NCBI RefSeq assembly: GCF_000152705.1
Contig: NZ_CH672413.1
Coordinates: 620,001-684,000 of the forward strand
Reading direction: 5' to 3'
DNA length: 64,000 bases
DNA from: Janibacter sp. HTCC2649
GTDB lineage: Bacteria > Actinomycetota > Actinomycetes > Actinomycetales > Dermatophilaceae
The notes below the pieces were generated by a model. The model saw nothing but the letters and a program-made list of their open reading frames with translations. It was not told the DNA's origin and ran no database searches. The translations under genes were made by a program, and so were the position numbers. Numbering within the stretch: the first letter of the stretch is position 1; every line of letters begins with the position of its first letter. This document shows positions 1 to 10,742 of the stretch, piece after piece.

Positions 1-71
1 GAACGCAGGTCGTTCACGGTGCCTTCAAGACGGCGCGTGGCATCGCGTTCGGACGGAGTGAACTCGGTCAT
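1..71 (-). CDS. N-terminus of a probable proteasomal ATPase (ARC/Mpa), cut by window edge
   Basis: Only the first 23 codons are present, reading MTEFTPSERDATRRLEG and onward. The start is secure: ATG at 71 is preceded by a perfect AGGAGG (82 down to 77) at 5 nt spacing. The product is not recognisable from this much sequence. In many actinobacteria the gene after trmI on the same strand is the proteasome-associated AAA ATPase (Mpa/ARC), whose N-terminus is a charged helix like this one, so that is the leading guess from context. It lies 34 nt after the trmI stop, in the same direction, and is probably co-transcribed. Confidence 0.45.
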   Translation of the reverse strand, partial: MTEFTPSERDATRRLEGTVNDLR

Positions 72-76
72 CGGGG

Positions 77-82
77 CCTCCT
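77..82 (-). promoter_or_regulatory. Consensus ribosome binding site of the truncated left-edge gene
   Basis: AGGAGG on the minus strand, 5 nt from the ATG at 71. It is one of the few full consensus sites in a window where many genes have none, and it fixes the start of the truncated gene. Confidence 0.8.
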
Positions 83-105
83 GAAGCTCTGCTGGCCCCT
101 CAACG

Positions 106-1107
106 CTAACCCGTGATGCTGCGACGGACCTTGCGGACTCGCTTGTCGGACGGAACACGTTCGCCGATGGCCTCCGAGGTCCACTCCTCATCAGTCGAAC
201 CGGGCAGGCCCTCGATGGGGTTGCCCTCGGCATCTTCGGTGCCCTCGTAGCCCTTGCCGGGGCGGCGCTTGCGCAGTGGCGGGGTGACTCCGGGCGCCAG
301 TCGACGCGTGGTGATGAGGAAGCCCGTGTGGCCGTGCATGCGGTGCTCGGGGCGGACGGCGAGGCCCTCCAGGTGCCATCCGCGCACGAGCGACTCCCAC
401 GCCGAGGGCTCGGTCCAGTTGCCGGCGTCACGCATGGCTTCGGCGACCTTGGACAGCTGCGTGGCGGTGGCGACGTAGCAGATGAGCACACCACCGGGCG
501 CGAGCGCCTCACCGACGACGTCGAGGCACTCCCAGGGGGCGAGCATGTCGAGGACGACGCGGTCGACGGTTCCGGGCTCGACGTTCTGGGGCAGGGCCTC
601 GACGAGGTCGCCGACCGTGACGGTCCACGCCGGGTGGTCCTCACCGAAATAGGTGCGGGCGTTGGCCATGGCGATGGCGGCGAAGTCCTCGCGGCGCTCG
701 AAGGAGTGGAGCTTGCCCGTCTCGCCCACGGCCCGCAGCAGTGACATCGACAGTGCGCCCGAGCCGACACCGGCCTCGACGACGACGGCACCGGGGAAGA
801 TGTCGGCGAAGGTGACGATCTGGCCGGCGTCCTTGGGATAGACCACGGCGGCGCCGCGCGGCATGGACATGACGTAGTCGGAGAGCAGCGGCCGCAGCGC
901 GAGGTACTGGAAGCCGGCAGTGTTGCTCACGGTCGAGCCGTCGGGCGAGCCGATGAGGTCGTCGTGCTGCAGGTAGCCGCGGTGGGTGTGGAACTGCTTG
1001 CCGGGCGCCAGCGTGATGGTGTGGAGCCGCCCCTTGGCGTCGGTGAGCTGCACCCGCTCACCTTCGGCAAAGGGTCCACGTCGCAGGTCAGAACCGGTCG
1101 CACTCAT
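106..1107 (-). CDS. trmI: tRNA (adenine-N1-)-methyltransferase TrmI
   Basis: 333 aa. Methylates N1 of adenosine 58 in the T-loop of tRNA using S-adenosylmethionine; the actinobacterial enzyme is a tetramer (M. tuberculosis Rv2118c type). An N-terminal beta domain covers residues 1-80, followed by a Rossmann fold with the SAM loop VEAGVGSGALS at about 110-120 and a VVLDMLAPWE strand that lines the active site. The C-terminal 40 residues are a basic, low-complexity tail. The gene runs between a site-2 protease and a probable proteasomal ATPase, the usual actinobacterial neighbourhood. There is no ribosome binding site; a TAGACT box sits 8 nt upstream, suggesting a leaderless or very short leader mRNA. 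Confidence 0.93.
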   Translation of the reverse strand: MSATGSDLRRGPFAEGERVQLTDAKGRLHTITLAPGKQFHTHRGYLQHDDLIGSPDGSTVSNTAGFQYLALRPLLSDYVMSMPRGAAVVYPKDAGQIVTFADIFPGAVVVEAGVGSGALSMSLLRAVGETGKLHSFERREDFAAIAMANARTYFGEDHPAWTVTVGDLVEALPQNVEPGTVDRVVLDMLAPWECLDVVGEALAPGGVLICYVATATQLSKVAEAMRDAGNWTEPSAWESLVRGWHLEGLAVRPEHRMHGHTGFLITTRRLAPGVTPPLRKRRPGKGYEGTEDAEGNPIEGLPGSTDEEWTSEAIGERVPSDKRVRKVRRSITG

Positions 1108-1121
1108 GAGGGTGGAGTCTA
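1108..1121 (-). promoter_or_regulatory. -10 box of trmI, overlapping the upstream gene's stop codon
   Basis: TAGACT (1121 down to 1116), 8 nt before the trmI ATG. Its first three bases are the TAG stop codon of the site-2 protease gene. Confidence 0.5.
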
Positions 1122-2228
1122 GTTGGCGGCGATGGCCGCGTTGACCGCCTCGACGGTGACGAGCCCGAGGACCCGACCACCCTCGACAGCCACGACGACG
1201 TTGCTCGTGGATTCCTGGATCGCGGTGACGACGGCGGTGAGGTCATCCTGTGGCCTGGTGTCGGCGACCCATCGTTCGGGTTGCACCCTGGCAAGGGCGG
1301 AGGCGGGCGTGCTGGCCCATCGTTCGCGCGGCACGGTCTGGGCGTCCTGCGGGAGGACCAGCGAGGTGGGGCGCCCGGATTCGTCGACGACGACGGCGAG
1401 GCCTCCGGTGGCGGCGGCCGCCTCGAGCAGGTCGCTGCCGCGCAGCACCGGAACCGGGCGCACGACCTGCGCCACGGTGCCCCGGGCGAGCATTTGCCTC
1501 GCCTGGCCGGTGCGGATGGCGCCGGTGGCTCCCTGCCACATGAAGACGCAGATGAGCCCCATCCAGATGATGGAGGTCAGCGACGGTTGGCTGCCTTCGA
1601 CCAGTGGGCGCACGACGAACCATCCGATGACGCCGAGGGTCACGACCCGGCCGGTCCAGCCGGCGGCGATGAGGCCCTTCTCGCGTCGCCCGGTGAGCTT
1701 CCACACCAGGGCGTCGACGAGCTGTCCTCCGTCGAGGGGCAGGCCGGGGAGCAGGTTGAAGCCCGCGAGCAGCAGGTTGACGAACGCGATGCCGAAGAGG
1801 ATCCGGCTCGGCACGTCCGCACTGACGGCGAGCGACGCGATCCACGCGACGAGGGCCAGTGCCCCGTTGGCGACCGGGCCGACGACGGCGATCGCCGCCG
1901 CCCTTCCGGGCGTCGAAAGACGTGCGTCGTATGCCGTGTGCCCACCCCAGAGGTCGGCCACCACTCGGTGGACCGGGAACCCGAGTGCACGGGCCATGCC
2001 GGCGTGGGCGCCCTCGTGCACGAGGACCGAGACGAGGAGCGAGATCGCATAGGCCACACCGACGACGTAGGCCACGGCGCCGAGCTCGGGCGCACCACTG
2101 CCGACGATGTAGGTGATGACGGCGGCCAACAGGAGCCAGCTCGCGCCGATCTGCACAGGGACACCGCCGATGCGGGCGATGACGAAGCCGGAGGACCCGG
2201 AGGACGATGTCTCATTGGGTGCGGCCAC
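1119..2228 (-). CDS. Site-2 protease family membrane metalloprotease with C-terminal CBS domains
   Basis: 369 aa. Intramembrane zinc protease of family M50. The zinc motif HEGAH is at 71-75 and the third-ligand motif PLDGGQ at about 164-169, each within a hydrophobic segment; four to six membrane spans cover residues 25-235. A CBS-domain pair occupies about 250-369 and probably senses a nucleotide. This is the SpoIVFB/Rv2625-like class, not the RseP class, since there is no PDZ domain. The physiological substrate cannot be read from the sequence. The start is GTG at 2228, 6 nt after TAGGGT with no ribosome binding site, so the mRNA is probably leaderless. It diverges from metH with 37 bp between start codons. 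Confidence 0.88.
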   Translation of the reverse strand: MAAPNETSSSGSSGFVIARIGGVPVQIGASWLLLAAVITYIVGSGAPELGAVAYVVGVAYAISLLVSVLVHEGAHAGMARALGFPVHRVVADLWGGHTAYDARLSTPGRAAAIAVVGPVANGALALVAWIASLAVSADVPSRILFGIAFVNLLLAGFNLLPGLPLDGGQLVDALVWKLTGRREKGLIAAGWTGRVVTLGVIGWFVVRPLVEGSQPSLTSIIWMGLICVFMWQGATGAIRTGQARQMLARGTVAQVVRPVPVLRGSDLLEAAAATGGLAVVVDESGRPTSLVLPQDAQTVPRERWASTPASALARVQPERWVADTRPQDDLTAVVTAIQESTSNVVVAVEGGRVLGLVTVEAVNAAIAAN

Positions 2229-2240
2229 GCCGCGACCCTA
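2229..2240 (-). promoter_or_regulatory. -10 box and leaderless start of the site-2 protease
   Basis: TAGGGT (2240 down to 2235) is 6 nt from GTG at 2228. It lies back to back with the metH promoter in a 37-bp gap. Confidence 0.6.
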
Positions 2241-2252
2241 CAAGCACGACGG

Positions 2253-2265
2253 CATACTGGGGCAG
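2253..2265 (+). promoter_or_regulatory. Probable -10 box of metH
   Basis: CATACT (2253-2258) is 7 nt before GTG 2266. The box is built from a copy of the dispersed octamer CGGCATAC (2250-2257). There is no room for a cobalamin or SAM riboswitch. Confidence 0.45.
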
Positions 2266-6096
<3,831 letters not shown>

Positions 6097-6102
6097 GCCG
6101 AC

Positions 6103-6143
6103 GATCGCGCCCTGAGGTCAGGCGTCGAGGTCTGGGCGCGATC
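6103..6143. terminator. Bidirectional hairpin between metH and the MarR gene
   Basis: A perfect 10-bp inverted repeat, GATCGCGCCC (6103-6112) and GGGCGCGATC (6134-6143), with a 21-nt loop, lies between convergent genes. There is no U-run, as is usual in high-GC actinobacteria. The loop and the marR 3' end share a near-perfect 15-bp direct repeat, TCAGGCGTCGASGTC (6118-6132 and 6142-6156). Confidence 0.6.
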
Positions 6144-6651
6144 AGGCGTCGACGTCGTCCAGGTGGGCGATGACGCCCTCGAGCAGGCGGGCGAGCTCGC
6201 CTCGCTCGTCGGCGCTCAGCCCGCGCAGGACGTCGCTCTCGACGACGTCGGACTCACGGATCGACTGGGTGAACACCTGCCATCCGTCCGGTGTGAGTGA
6301 GACCAGGGTGCGGGTGCGGTTGTCCGCGTCGGGCCGGCGCTGGACGTAGCCACGCTCGGACATCTTGTCGAGCCGATGCGTCATGGATGACGGCGCAACG
6401 CTGGTGAGCTCGGCGAGCTGGCTCGGCGTGAGGCACTCCTCACCGGCCTTGGCGAGGGCTGCGACGACGGCCCACTCCCCCTGGGTGAGATCGAGGTCCG
6501 CGAGCTGGCGGGCGTACCACTGGTCGAGCTTCTTGGTCACGCCGTAGACCGCTGTGATGACCCGTTGGACCGACTCCTCGCCACCTGCTGCGACGTAGGC
6601 CGCCACGGCATCTCGGTGCTGTTGCGCGGCCGATCGTTGGCGTTTGGGCAT
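6142..6651 (-). CDS. MarR-family transcriptional regulator
   Basis: 169 aa. A winged-helix dimer of the MarR family: the recognition region contains LTPSQLAELTSVAPSSMTHR at about 74-95, followed by the wing with DNRTRTLVSLT. It is divergent from an MFS exporter gene, and the space between them holds three tandem palindromes, so it most likely represses the exporter and itself until a ligand binds. ATG 6651 gives a family-typical N-terminus; a GTG at 6666 adds five residues and cannot be excluded. The ligand is unknown. Confidence 0.88.
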   Translation of the reverse strand: MPKRQRSAAQQHRDAVAAYVAAGGEESVQRVITAVYGVTKKLDQWYARQLADLDLTQGEWAVVAALAKAGEECLTPSQLAELTSVAPSSMTHRLDKMSERGYVQRRPDADNRTRTLVSLTPDGWQVFTQSIRESDVVESDVLRGLSADERGELARLLEGVIAHLDDVDA

Positions 6652-6688
6652 AACCGAGTGTCGCACGGCGTTCTTCGTTTGCTAATAT

Positions 6689-6729
6689 TTCGATATCGAA
6701 CGTTCGACCTCGAACTTTTCGACCTCGAA
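6689..6729. promoter_or_regulatory. Three tandem palindromic operators between marR and the MFS gene
   Basis: TTCGATATCGAA (6689-6700), TTCGACCTCGAA (6703-6714) and TTCGACCTCGAA (6718-6729) share arms TTCGA/TCGAA around a 2-bp core and are spaced 14 and 15 bp. Perfect arms, tandem phasing and position point to binding sites for the adjacent MarR regulator. A TAATAT candidate -10 box (6683-6688) abuts the first site. Confidence 0.75.
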
Positions 6730-6783
6730 ACCCTCCGGACCACGATCGGTCCTCTCCCAACACCTGAAGGGTGTGATTTCGTC

Positions 6784-8046
6784 ATGCGCGCCAAGCTCCT
6801 CATCCTCGCGTCGTCCATCGGGATGCTCGGTTGGGGTGCGGTCCTGCCGTATCAGTACGCGTATGCCGCCGACACCCGCGGGTGGGGTGCGCTCGTCGCC
6901 GCTGCGGCATCGTCCCTCTTCTCGGTCGGGGCGCTCGTGGCTGCGCCGATCGCCGGTCGGCTGAGCGACCGCTTCAACCCGGTCGCCGTCGCGGTGCTCG
7001 CCCAGCTCCTCGGCGCCGTGGGCGTGGGTTCGCTCGTGTTCGCCGACTCGGCCGCCGTCTTCCTCGGCGGAATGTTCGTCTTCGGCCTCGGCCTGACCGC
7101 AGCCGTTCCGGCCAAGCAGGTCCTCGTGCTGCGCTGGGTCGACAGCAACGACCGCCGCCGCACCTTCGCCTACAAGTTCACGGGCGAGGCTCTCGGCATG
7201 GCTGCCGGTGCCTACGTGGCCGGGCACCTCGTCGATCTGCGCGCACCTCAGGGGCTGGACGTCGGATTCCTCACTGCCGCAGCCGGTTTCGCGATCTCGT
7301 CGCTCATCATCGGTCTCGCCGGACGAGGCGCCATCAGCCACGAGGGCAGCGACCTCACCGCCTCCTCCGAGCTCCAGCCCACGAGTCCGATCGAGTCGAT
7401 GCGGGCCATCTTCGCCACGCCCGCGCTGCGGTGGACCGCCGTCATCACGGTGGCGCTCGCCCTCGGCTTCTACGCCCAGTTCGAGTCGGGCCTGCCCGCC
7501 TATGCGCTCACGACCCTCGATGTCGACACGTCCACCGTCGGGACGGCTGCGGCAGTCAACGCACTCGTCATCGTCGTGCTGCAGGTCATCGTGGTGCGCC
7601 TCACGGCGAAGCGGAGCGCGCCGACACTGCTCATGGCGGTCGGTGGGATCTGGGTCCTGTCCTGGCTGGTGCTCTCGACCGCACAGTTCGCTCCCGGGGT
7701 CGCCTCAGCACTGTTCGTGACGACCTATGGCATCTTCGCCGTCGGCGAGACGATGTACAGCCCGGTCCTCAGCCCGCTCACTGCCTCCCTCGCACCGCGC
7801 GGGATGGTCGGCCAGACCCTGGGGACGTTCGCTGCACTGCAGACGACCTTCTCGGCGCTCGGACCGCTCGTCGCCGGAGTCCTCCTCGGTGCCGGCCTCA
7901 CAACCGGCTTCCTCGGCCTCCACATCGCGATCAGCGCGCTTGCGGTGTATGCCGCGTGGCGCCTTCGCGTAGCCCTGCGCCGCTCGGTGGCCGTACCCAC
8001 AACGACGGTGCCGGTGGGCTCGGACGACCAGGTCCTTGCCGCCTGA
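6784..8046 (+). CDS. MFS transporter, probable drug or metabolite exporter
   Basis: 420 aa, about 12 membrane segments. The loop between helices 2 and 3 has the MFS signature GRLSDRFNP at about 58-66, and helices 4-5 carry an RWVDSNDRRR cytoplasmic patch. The N-terminus at ATG 6784 begins directly with the first membrane helix (AKLLILASSIGMLGWG). The substrate cannot be inferred. Control by the divergent MarR regulator and its operator array is the strongest functional clue and suggests efflux of a small toxic compound. The leader from the operator region is about 55-90 nt. Confidence 0.88.
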   Translation: MRAKLLILASSIGMLGWGAVLPYQYAYAADTRGWGALVAAAASSLFSVGALVAAPIAGRLSDRFNPVAVAVLAQLLGAVGVGSLVFADSAAVFLGGMFVFGLGLTAAVPAKQVLVLRWVDSNDRRRTFAYKFTGEALGMAAGAYVAGHLVDLRAPQGLDVGFLTAAAGFAISSLIIGLAGRGAISHEGSDLTASSELQPTSPIESMRAIFATPALRWTAVITVALALGFYAQFESGLPAYALTTLDVDTSTVGTAAAVNALVIVVLQVIVVRLTAKRSAPTLLMAVGGIWVLSWLVLSTAQFAPGVASALFVTTYGIFAVGETMYSPVLSPLTASLAPRGMVGQTLGTFAALQTTFSALGPLVAGVLLGAGLTTGFLGLHIAISALAVYAAWRLRVALRRSVAVPTTTVPVGSDDQVLAA

Positions 8047-8053
8047 CCATCGT

Positions 8054-8114
8054 CGACTTCGTGCCCGCGACGGACGGCGAGCGCCAGCGAGTTGTCGTCT
8101 CGGGCACGAAGTCG
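8054..8114. terminator. Long inverted repeat after the MFS gene
   Basis: CGACTTCGTGCCCG (8054-8067) and CGGGCACGAAGTCG (8101-8114) are perfect 14-bp arms with a 33-nt loop. It is probably the MFS transcript terminator. The loop is long, so a protein site or a mobile palindromic repeat is also possible. Confidence 0.5.
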
Positions 8115-8163
8115 CGGTTGGGGGCTGGGAGGTGAGGCGTGTAGGGGTGTCGGCGCGACGGCA

Positions 8164-8176
8164 TACCGTGTCGTCC
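8164..8176 (+). promoter_or_regulatory. -10 box and leaderless start of the RecB-like gene
   Basis: TACCGT (8164-8169), 7 nt before ATG 8177, no ribosome binding site. It overlaps a copy of the dispersed octamer CGGCATAC (8159-8166). Confidence 0.5.
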
Positions 8177-9022
8177 ATGACTCCCGCACTGTCTCCGAGC
8201 CGCGCAGCGGACTTCAAGCAGTGCCCCCTGCTGTTTCGCTTCCGGACCATCGACAAGCTCGATGGCCCGCCCTCTCCCGCAGCAGCTCGCGGAACCTTGG
8301 TCCATGAGGTCCTCGAGCACCTCTTCGAGCTGCCCGCGGCCGAGCGCACCCCGGAGGCCGCGCTGGCGCTGCTGCAGCCACGCTGGGCGAGCCTCGTCGA
8401 GGAGCGCCCCGAGCTGGCCACGATGATCGAGGACGACGAGACCCTCACCGAGGACGGGTGGTTCACCGCTGCCGGCGCCCTCGTCGAGCGGTGGTTCACC
8501 CTCGAGAACCCCCAGTGGCTGGAGCCGGCCGAGCGTGAGCTCTATGTCGAGACCGAGGTCGACGGCCTCACCCTGCGTGGCTACGTCGACCGCCTCGACA
8601 TCGCGCCGGACGGGTCGATGCGGGTCGTCGACTACAAGACCGGCCGGTCGCCGCGGGAGGCGTTCGAGGGTAAGGCCCTGTTCCAGATGAAGTTCTACGC
8701 CCTGGTGCTGTGGCGCCAGCGCGGCGTCATACCCAAGCTGCTCCAGCTCGTCTACCTGGGCAACGGCGAGATCGTGCGCTACGAACCCGACGAACACGAC
8801 CTGCTCGGGCTCGAGCGCAACGTGCAGGCCGTGTGGCAGGCGATCGTGCGCGCCAGCGAGACGGGCGACTGGCGCCCGCGCGCGTCCAAGCTGTGCGACT
8901 GGTGCGACTTCAAGGAGTTCTGCCCCGAGTGGGGTGGCACTCCCCCGCCACTACCCGCCGACGCCGGCCGCATCGTCCTCGACCCGAGCGTCACCGGCGA
9001 GGCGCTCGTCGGCGACGACTGA
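8177..9022 (+). CDS. RecB-family PD-(D/E)XK nuclease with predicted 4Fe-4S cluster
   Basis: 281 aa. A stand-alone nuclease of the Cas4/AddB C-terminal type. The core has His43 (LVHEVLEH), Asp138 (GYVDRLD), and Asp152-x-Lys154 (VVDYKTGRS), the catalytic PD-(D/E)XK set. Four cysteines flank it: Cys16 (FKQCP) and Cys240, Cys243 and Cys249 (KLCDWCDFKEFCPEW), the arrangement that holds an Fe-S cluster in Cas4 and AddB. No helicase domain or CRISPR locus is nearby. It matches the conserved actinobacterial family of M. tuberculosis Rv2119, which also lies near trmI. It probably acts in DNA repair or end processing. It overlaps the convergent HAD gene by 72 bp. Confidence 0.88.
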   Translation: MTPALSPSRAADFKQCPLLFRFRTIDKLDGPPSPAAARGTLVHEVLEHLFELPAAERTPEAALALLQPRWASLVEERPELATMIEDDETLTEDGWFTAAGALVERWFTLENPQWLEPAERELYVETEVDGLTLRGYVDRLDIAPDGSMRVVDYKTGRSPREAFEGKALFQMKFYALVLWRQRGVIPKLLQLVYLGNGEIVRYEPDEHDLLGLERNVQAVWQAIVRASETGDWRPRASKLCDWCDFKEFCPEWGGTPPPLPADAGRIVLDPSVTGEALVGDD

Positions 9023-9658
9023 GACGAGATCCTGCGGGGTGAGACCTCGCAGGCTCGGCAGCTGGACGGCGCCCCGGGTGATCGGCACCGGCACGACGTG
9101 AGGGACGGCGATCGTCGGCACGCCCGCGGCAACCGCAGAACGCACCCCCGTCGGCGAGTCCTCGATCGCGATGCACTCGCGCGCCTCGACACCGAGCATG
9201 CGCGCGGCTGCGTGATAGGGCTCGGGGTGCGGCTTGCCGTGCTCAACCTCGTCGCCGGTGATCAACACGGTGAACGTGCCCTCCGGCAGTGCCTCCACGA
9301 CGGCAACCGCCAGCGAGCGCCACGACATCGTGACCAGCGCATTGGGCACTCCGGCCTCGACGAGGGACGCGAGCAGCTCGCGGGCACCGGGACGCCACGG
9401 CACGTGCTCGCGCACCTGTGCGGTGACGCGCACGAGCAGCTCCTCGATGATCCGCTCGGGCTCCCAGGTGATCGGTGAGTTGTCGCGGATGAACACCGCG
9501 CTCACCATGAGGTCGTTGCCGACCAGCTGGTGCGCGTACTCGTCGGACCAGACGCCCCCGTGCTCCTCGACGATGTCGTGCTCTGCCGCAATCCAGTAGG
9601 GCTCGGTGTCGACGAGCGTCCCGTCCATGTCCCAGAGAACCGCCGCAGGCAACGTCAT
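8951..9658 (-). CDS. HAD-family hydrolase (beta-phosphoglucomutase-like phosphatase)
   Basis: 235 aa. The nucleophile motif LWDMDGTLVDTE places Asp10 and Asp12 at the N-terminus; motif II is ALVTMSWRS, the motif III lysine lies in HGKPHPEPY, and the acidic motif is CIAIEDSPTGVRSA. The alpha-helical C1 cap at about 20-90 puts it in the phosphatase/phosphoglucomutase subfamily. The substrate is unknown. ATG 9658 follows TACACT by 6 nt without a ribosome binding site. Its last 24 codons overlap the convergent nuclease gene, and those codons (after LTPQDLVSV) look like a weakly conserved extension. Confidence 0.9.
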   Translation of the reverse strand: MTLPAAVLWDMDGTLVDTEPYWIAAEHDIVEEHGGVWSDEYAHQLVGNDLMVSAVFIRDNSPITWEPERIIEELLVRVTAQVREHVPWRPGARELLASLVEAGVPNALVTMSWRSLAVAVVEALPEGTFTVLITGDEVEHGKPHPEPYHAAARMLGVEARECIAIEDSPTGVRSAVAAGVPTIAVPHVVPVPITRGAVQLPSLRGLTPQDLVSVVADERLAGDARVEDDAAGVGG

Positions 9659-9670
9659 GCGCCGAGTGTA
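9659..9670 (-). promoter_or_regulatory. -10 box and leaderless start of the HAD gene
   Basis: TACACT (9670 down to 9665), 6 nt from ATG 9658. It is divergent from the PAC2 promoter TAGGGT only 5 bp away. Confidence 0.55.
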
Positions 9671-9674
9671 CGAA

Positions 9675-9706
9675 TAGGGTGGAGTCGTACCTACGAGGAG
9701 GACGCG
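9675..9706 (+). promoter_or_regulatory. Promoter and ribosome binding site of the PAC2 gene
   Basis: TAGGGT (9675-9680) is followed about 15 nt later by GAGGAGG (9695-9701), which ends 5 nt before a TTG codon at 9707. The strong binding site settles the rare TTG start. Confidence 0.65.
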
Positions 9707-10552
9707 TTGATCGAGCTGGACGACCTGCCCGAACTGGAGAATGCCGTGTTGATCGCGGCCTTCGAGGGCTGGAACGACGCCGGTGAAGCAGCCAGTGGTG
9801 TCATCGAGCACCTGGCCCAGCTCTGGGACGCCGAGCCGGTGGCAGCACTGGACCCCGAGGACTACTACGACTTCCAGGTGAACCGGCCCCGCGTCGTCTC
9901 CGAGGGTGGTCAACGACGGATCAGCTGGCGCACGACACGCATCCTCGTGGCGACCAACACCTCGCTCGGGCGCGATGTGATCCTCGTCCAGGGGGTCGAG
10001 CCGTCCTTCCGCTGGCGGTCCTTCGCCATCGAGATCATGGAGCTTGCCCAGGCCGCCGACGTCACGACAGTCATCACGCTCGGCGCGCTCCTCGCCGATG
10101 TCGCGCACACTCGCCCCATCCAGGTCACCGTGACGTCGGACAGCGAGGACACGCGTCACCGTCACGACCTCGAGGCCAGCACCTACGAGGGTCCGACCGG
10201 CATCGTCGGTGTCATCTCGGACGCGGCCATCCAGGTGGGGATCAGCTCCATCTCGGTGTGGGCCGCCGTTCCGCACTACGCCCACCACACGCCCTCGCCC
10301 AAGGCCACCCGCGCCATCGTGTCCCGGCTCGAGGAGCTCCTCGACGGAACCATCGATCACGAAGGCCTCGACGACGACGCCCGAGCCTGGGAGAACGGCC
10401 TCGACGCCCTCGCCTCCGAGGACTCAGAGGTGGCTGAGTACGTCGAGTCGCTCGAGGAGGCCCAGGACACGGCTGAGCTCCCCGAGGCCAGCGGAGACGC
10501 CATTGCCAAGGAGTTCGAGCGCTACCTGCGCAAACGCGGCACCGACGACTGA
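9707..10552 (+). CDS. PAC2-family protein, proteasome-assembly-chaperone fold
   Basis: 281 aa, starting at TTG. The family (Pfam PAC2, M. tuberculosis Rv2125 type) resembles the eukaryotic proteasome assembly chaperone PSMG2. Conserved features include AAFEGWNDAGEAAS at the N-terminus, the YYDFQVNRP motif, and TLGALLADVAHTRP in the centre. Its biochemical role in bacteria is not established, though its distribution follows proteasome-bearing actinobacteria and a probable proteasomal ATPase lies at the window edge. The C-terminal 60 residues are acidic and probably flexible. It ends convergently to mshC. Confidence 0.88.
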   Translation: MIELDDLPELENAVLIAAFEGWNDAGEAASGVIEHLAQLWDAEPVAALDPEDYYDFQVNRPRVVSEGGQRRISWRTTRILVATNTSLGRDVILVQGVEPSFRWRSFAIEIMELAQAADVTTVITLGALLADVAHTRPIQVTVTSDSEDTRHRHDLEASTYEGPTGIVGVISDAAIQVGISSISVWAAVPHYAHHTPSPKATRAIVSRLEELLDGTIDHEGLDDDARAWENGLDALASEDSEVAEYVESLEEAQDTAELPEASGDAIAKEFERYLRKRGTDD

Positions 10553-10742
10553 CAAGGCCCCATGGCGTTGCACGGGAGGTGCGTCCGACCGGAGGACTGC
10601 GCGCGTGGACAGCGTGAGGCGACGTGACCCGGGAACGTCGCGCGCGTGCCGGAGGTCGGCTGGCGCCTCACGCGCAACGCGAGGGGCCGCCTCAGGCGAG
10701 CCCAGCGCCTCGCGCGCAAAGCGGGTCCGCGGCCGGGGGCGG
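10553..10742. other. Intergenic region with GC-rich repeats between PAC2 and mshC
   Basis: No gene is visible. It holds two imperfect 19-bp direct repeats of type GCGCCTCRCGCGCAAMGCG (10663-10681 and 10705-10723) and several CGCG-rich stretches able to fold, consistent with a transcription-termination zone for the convergent genes. Confidence 0.4.

Noticed and set aside
2229-2265. Cobalamin or SAM riboswitch before metH
   Set aside because: Only 37 bp separate the two divergent start codons, and both -10 boxes occupy them.
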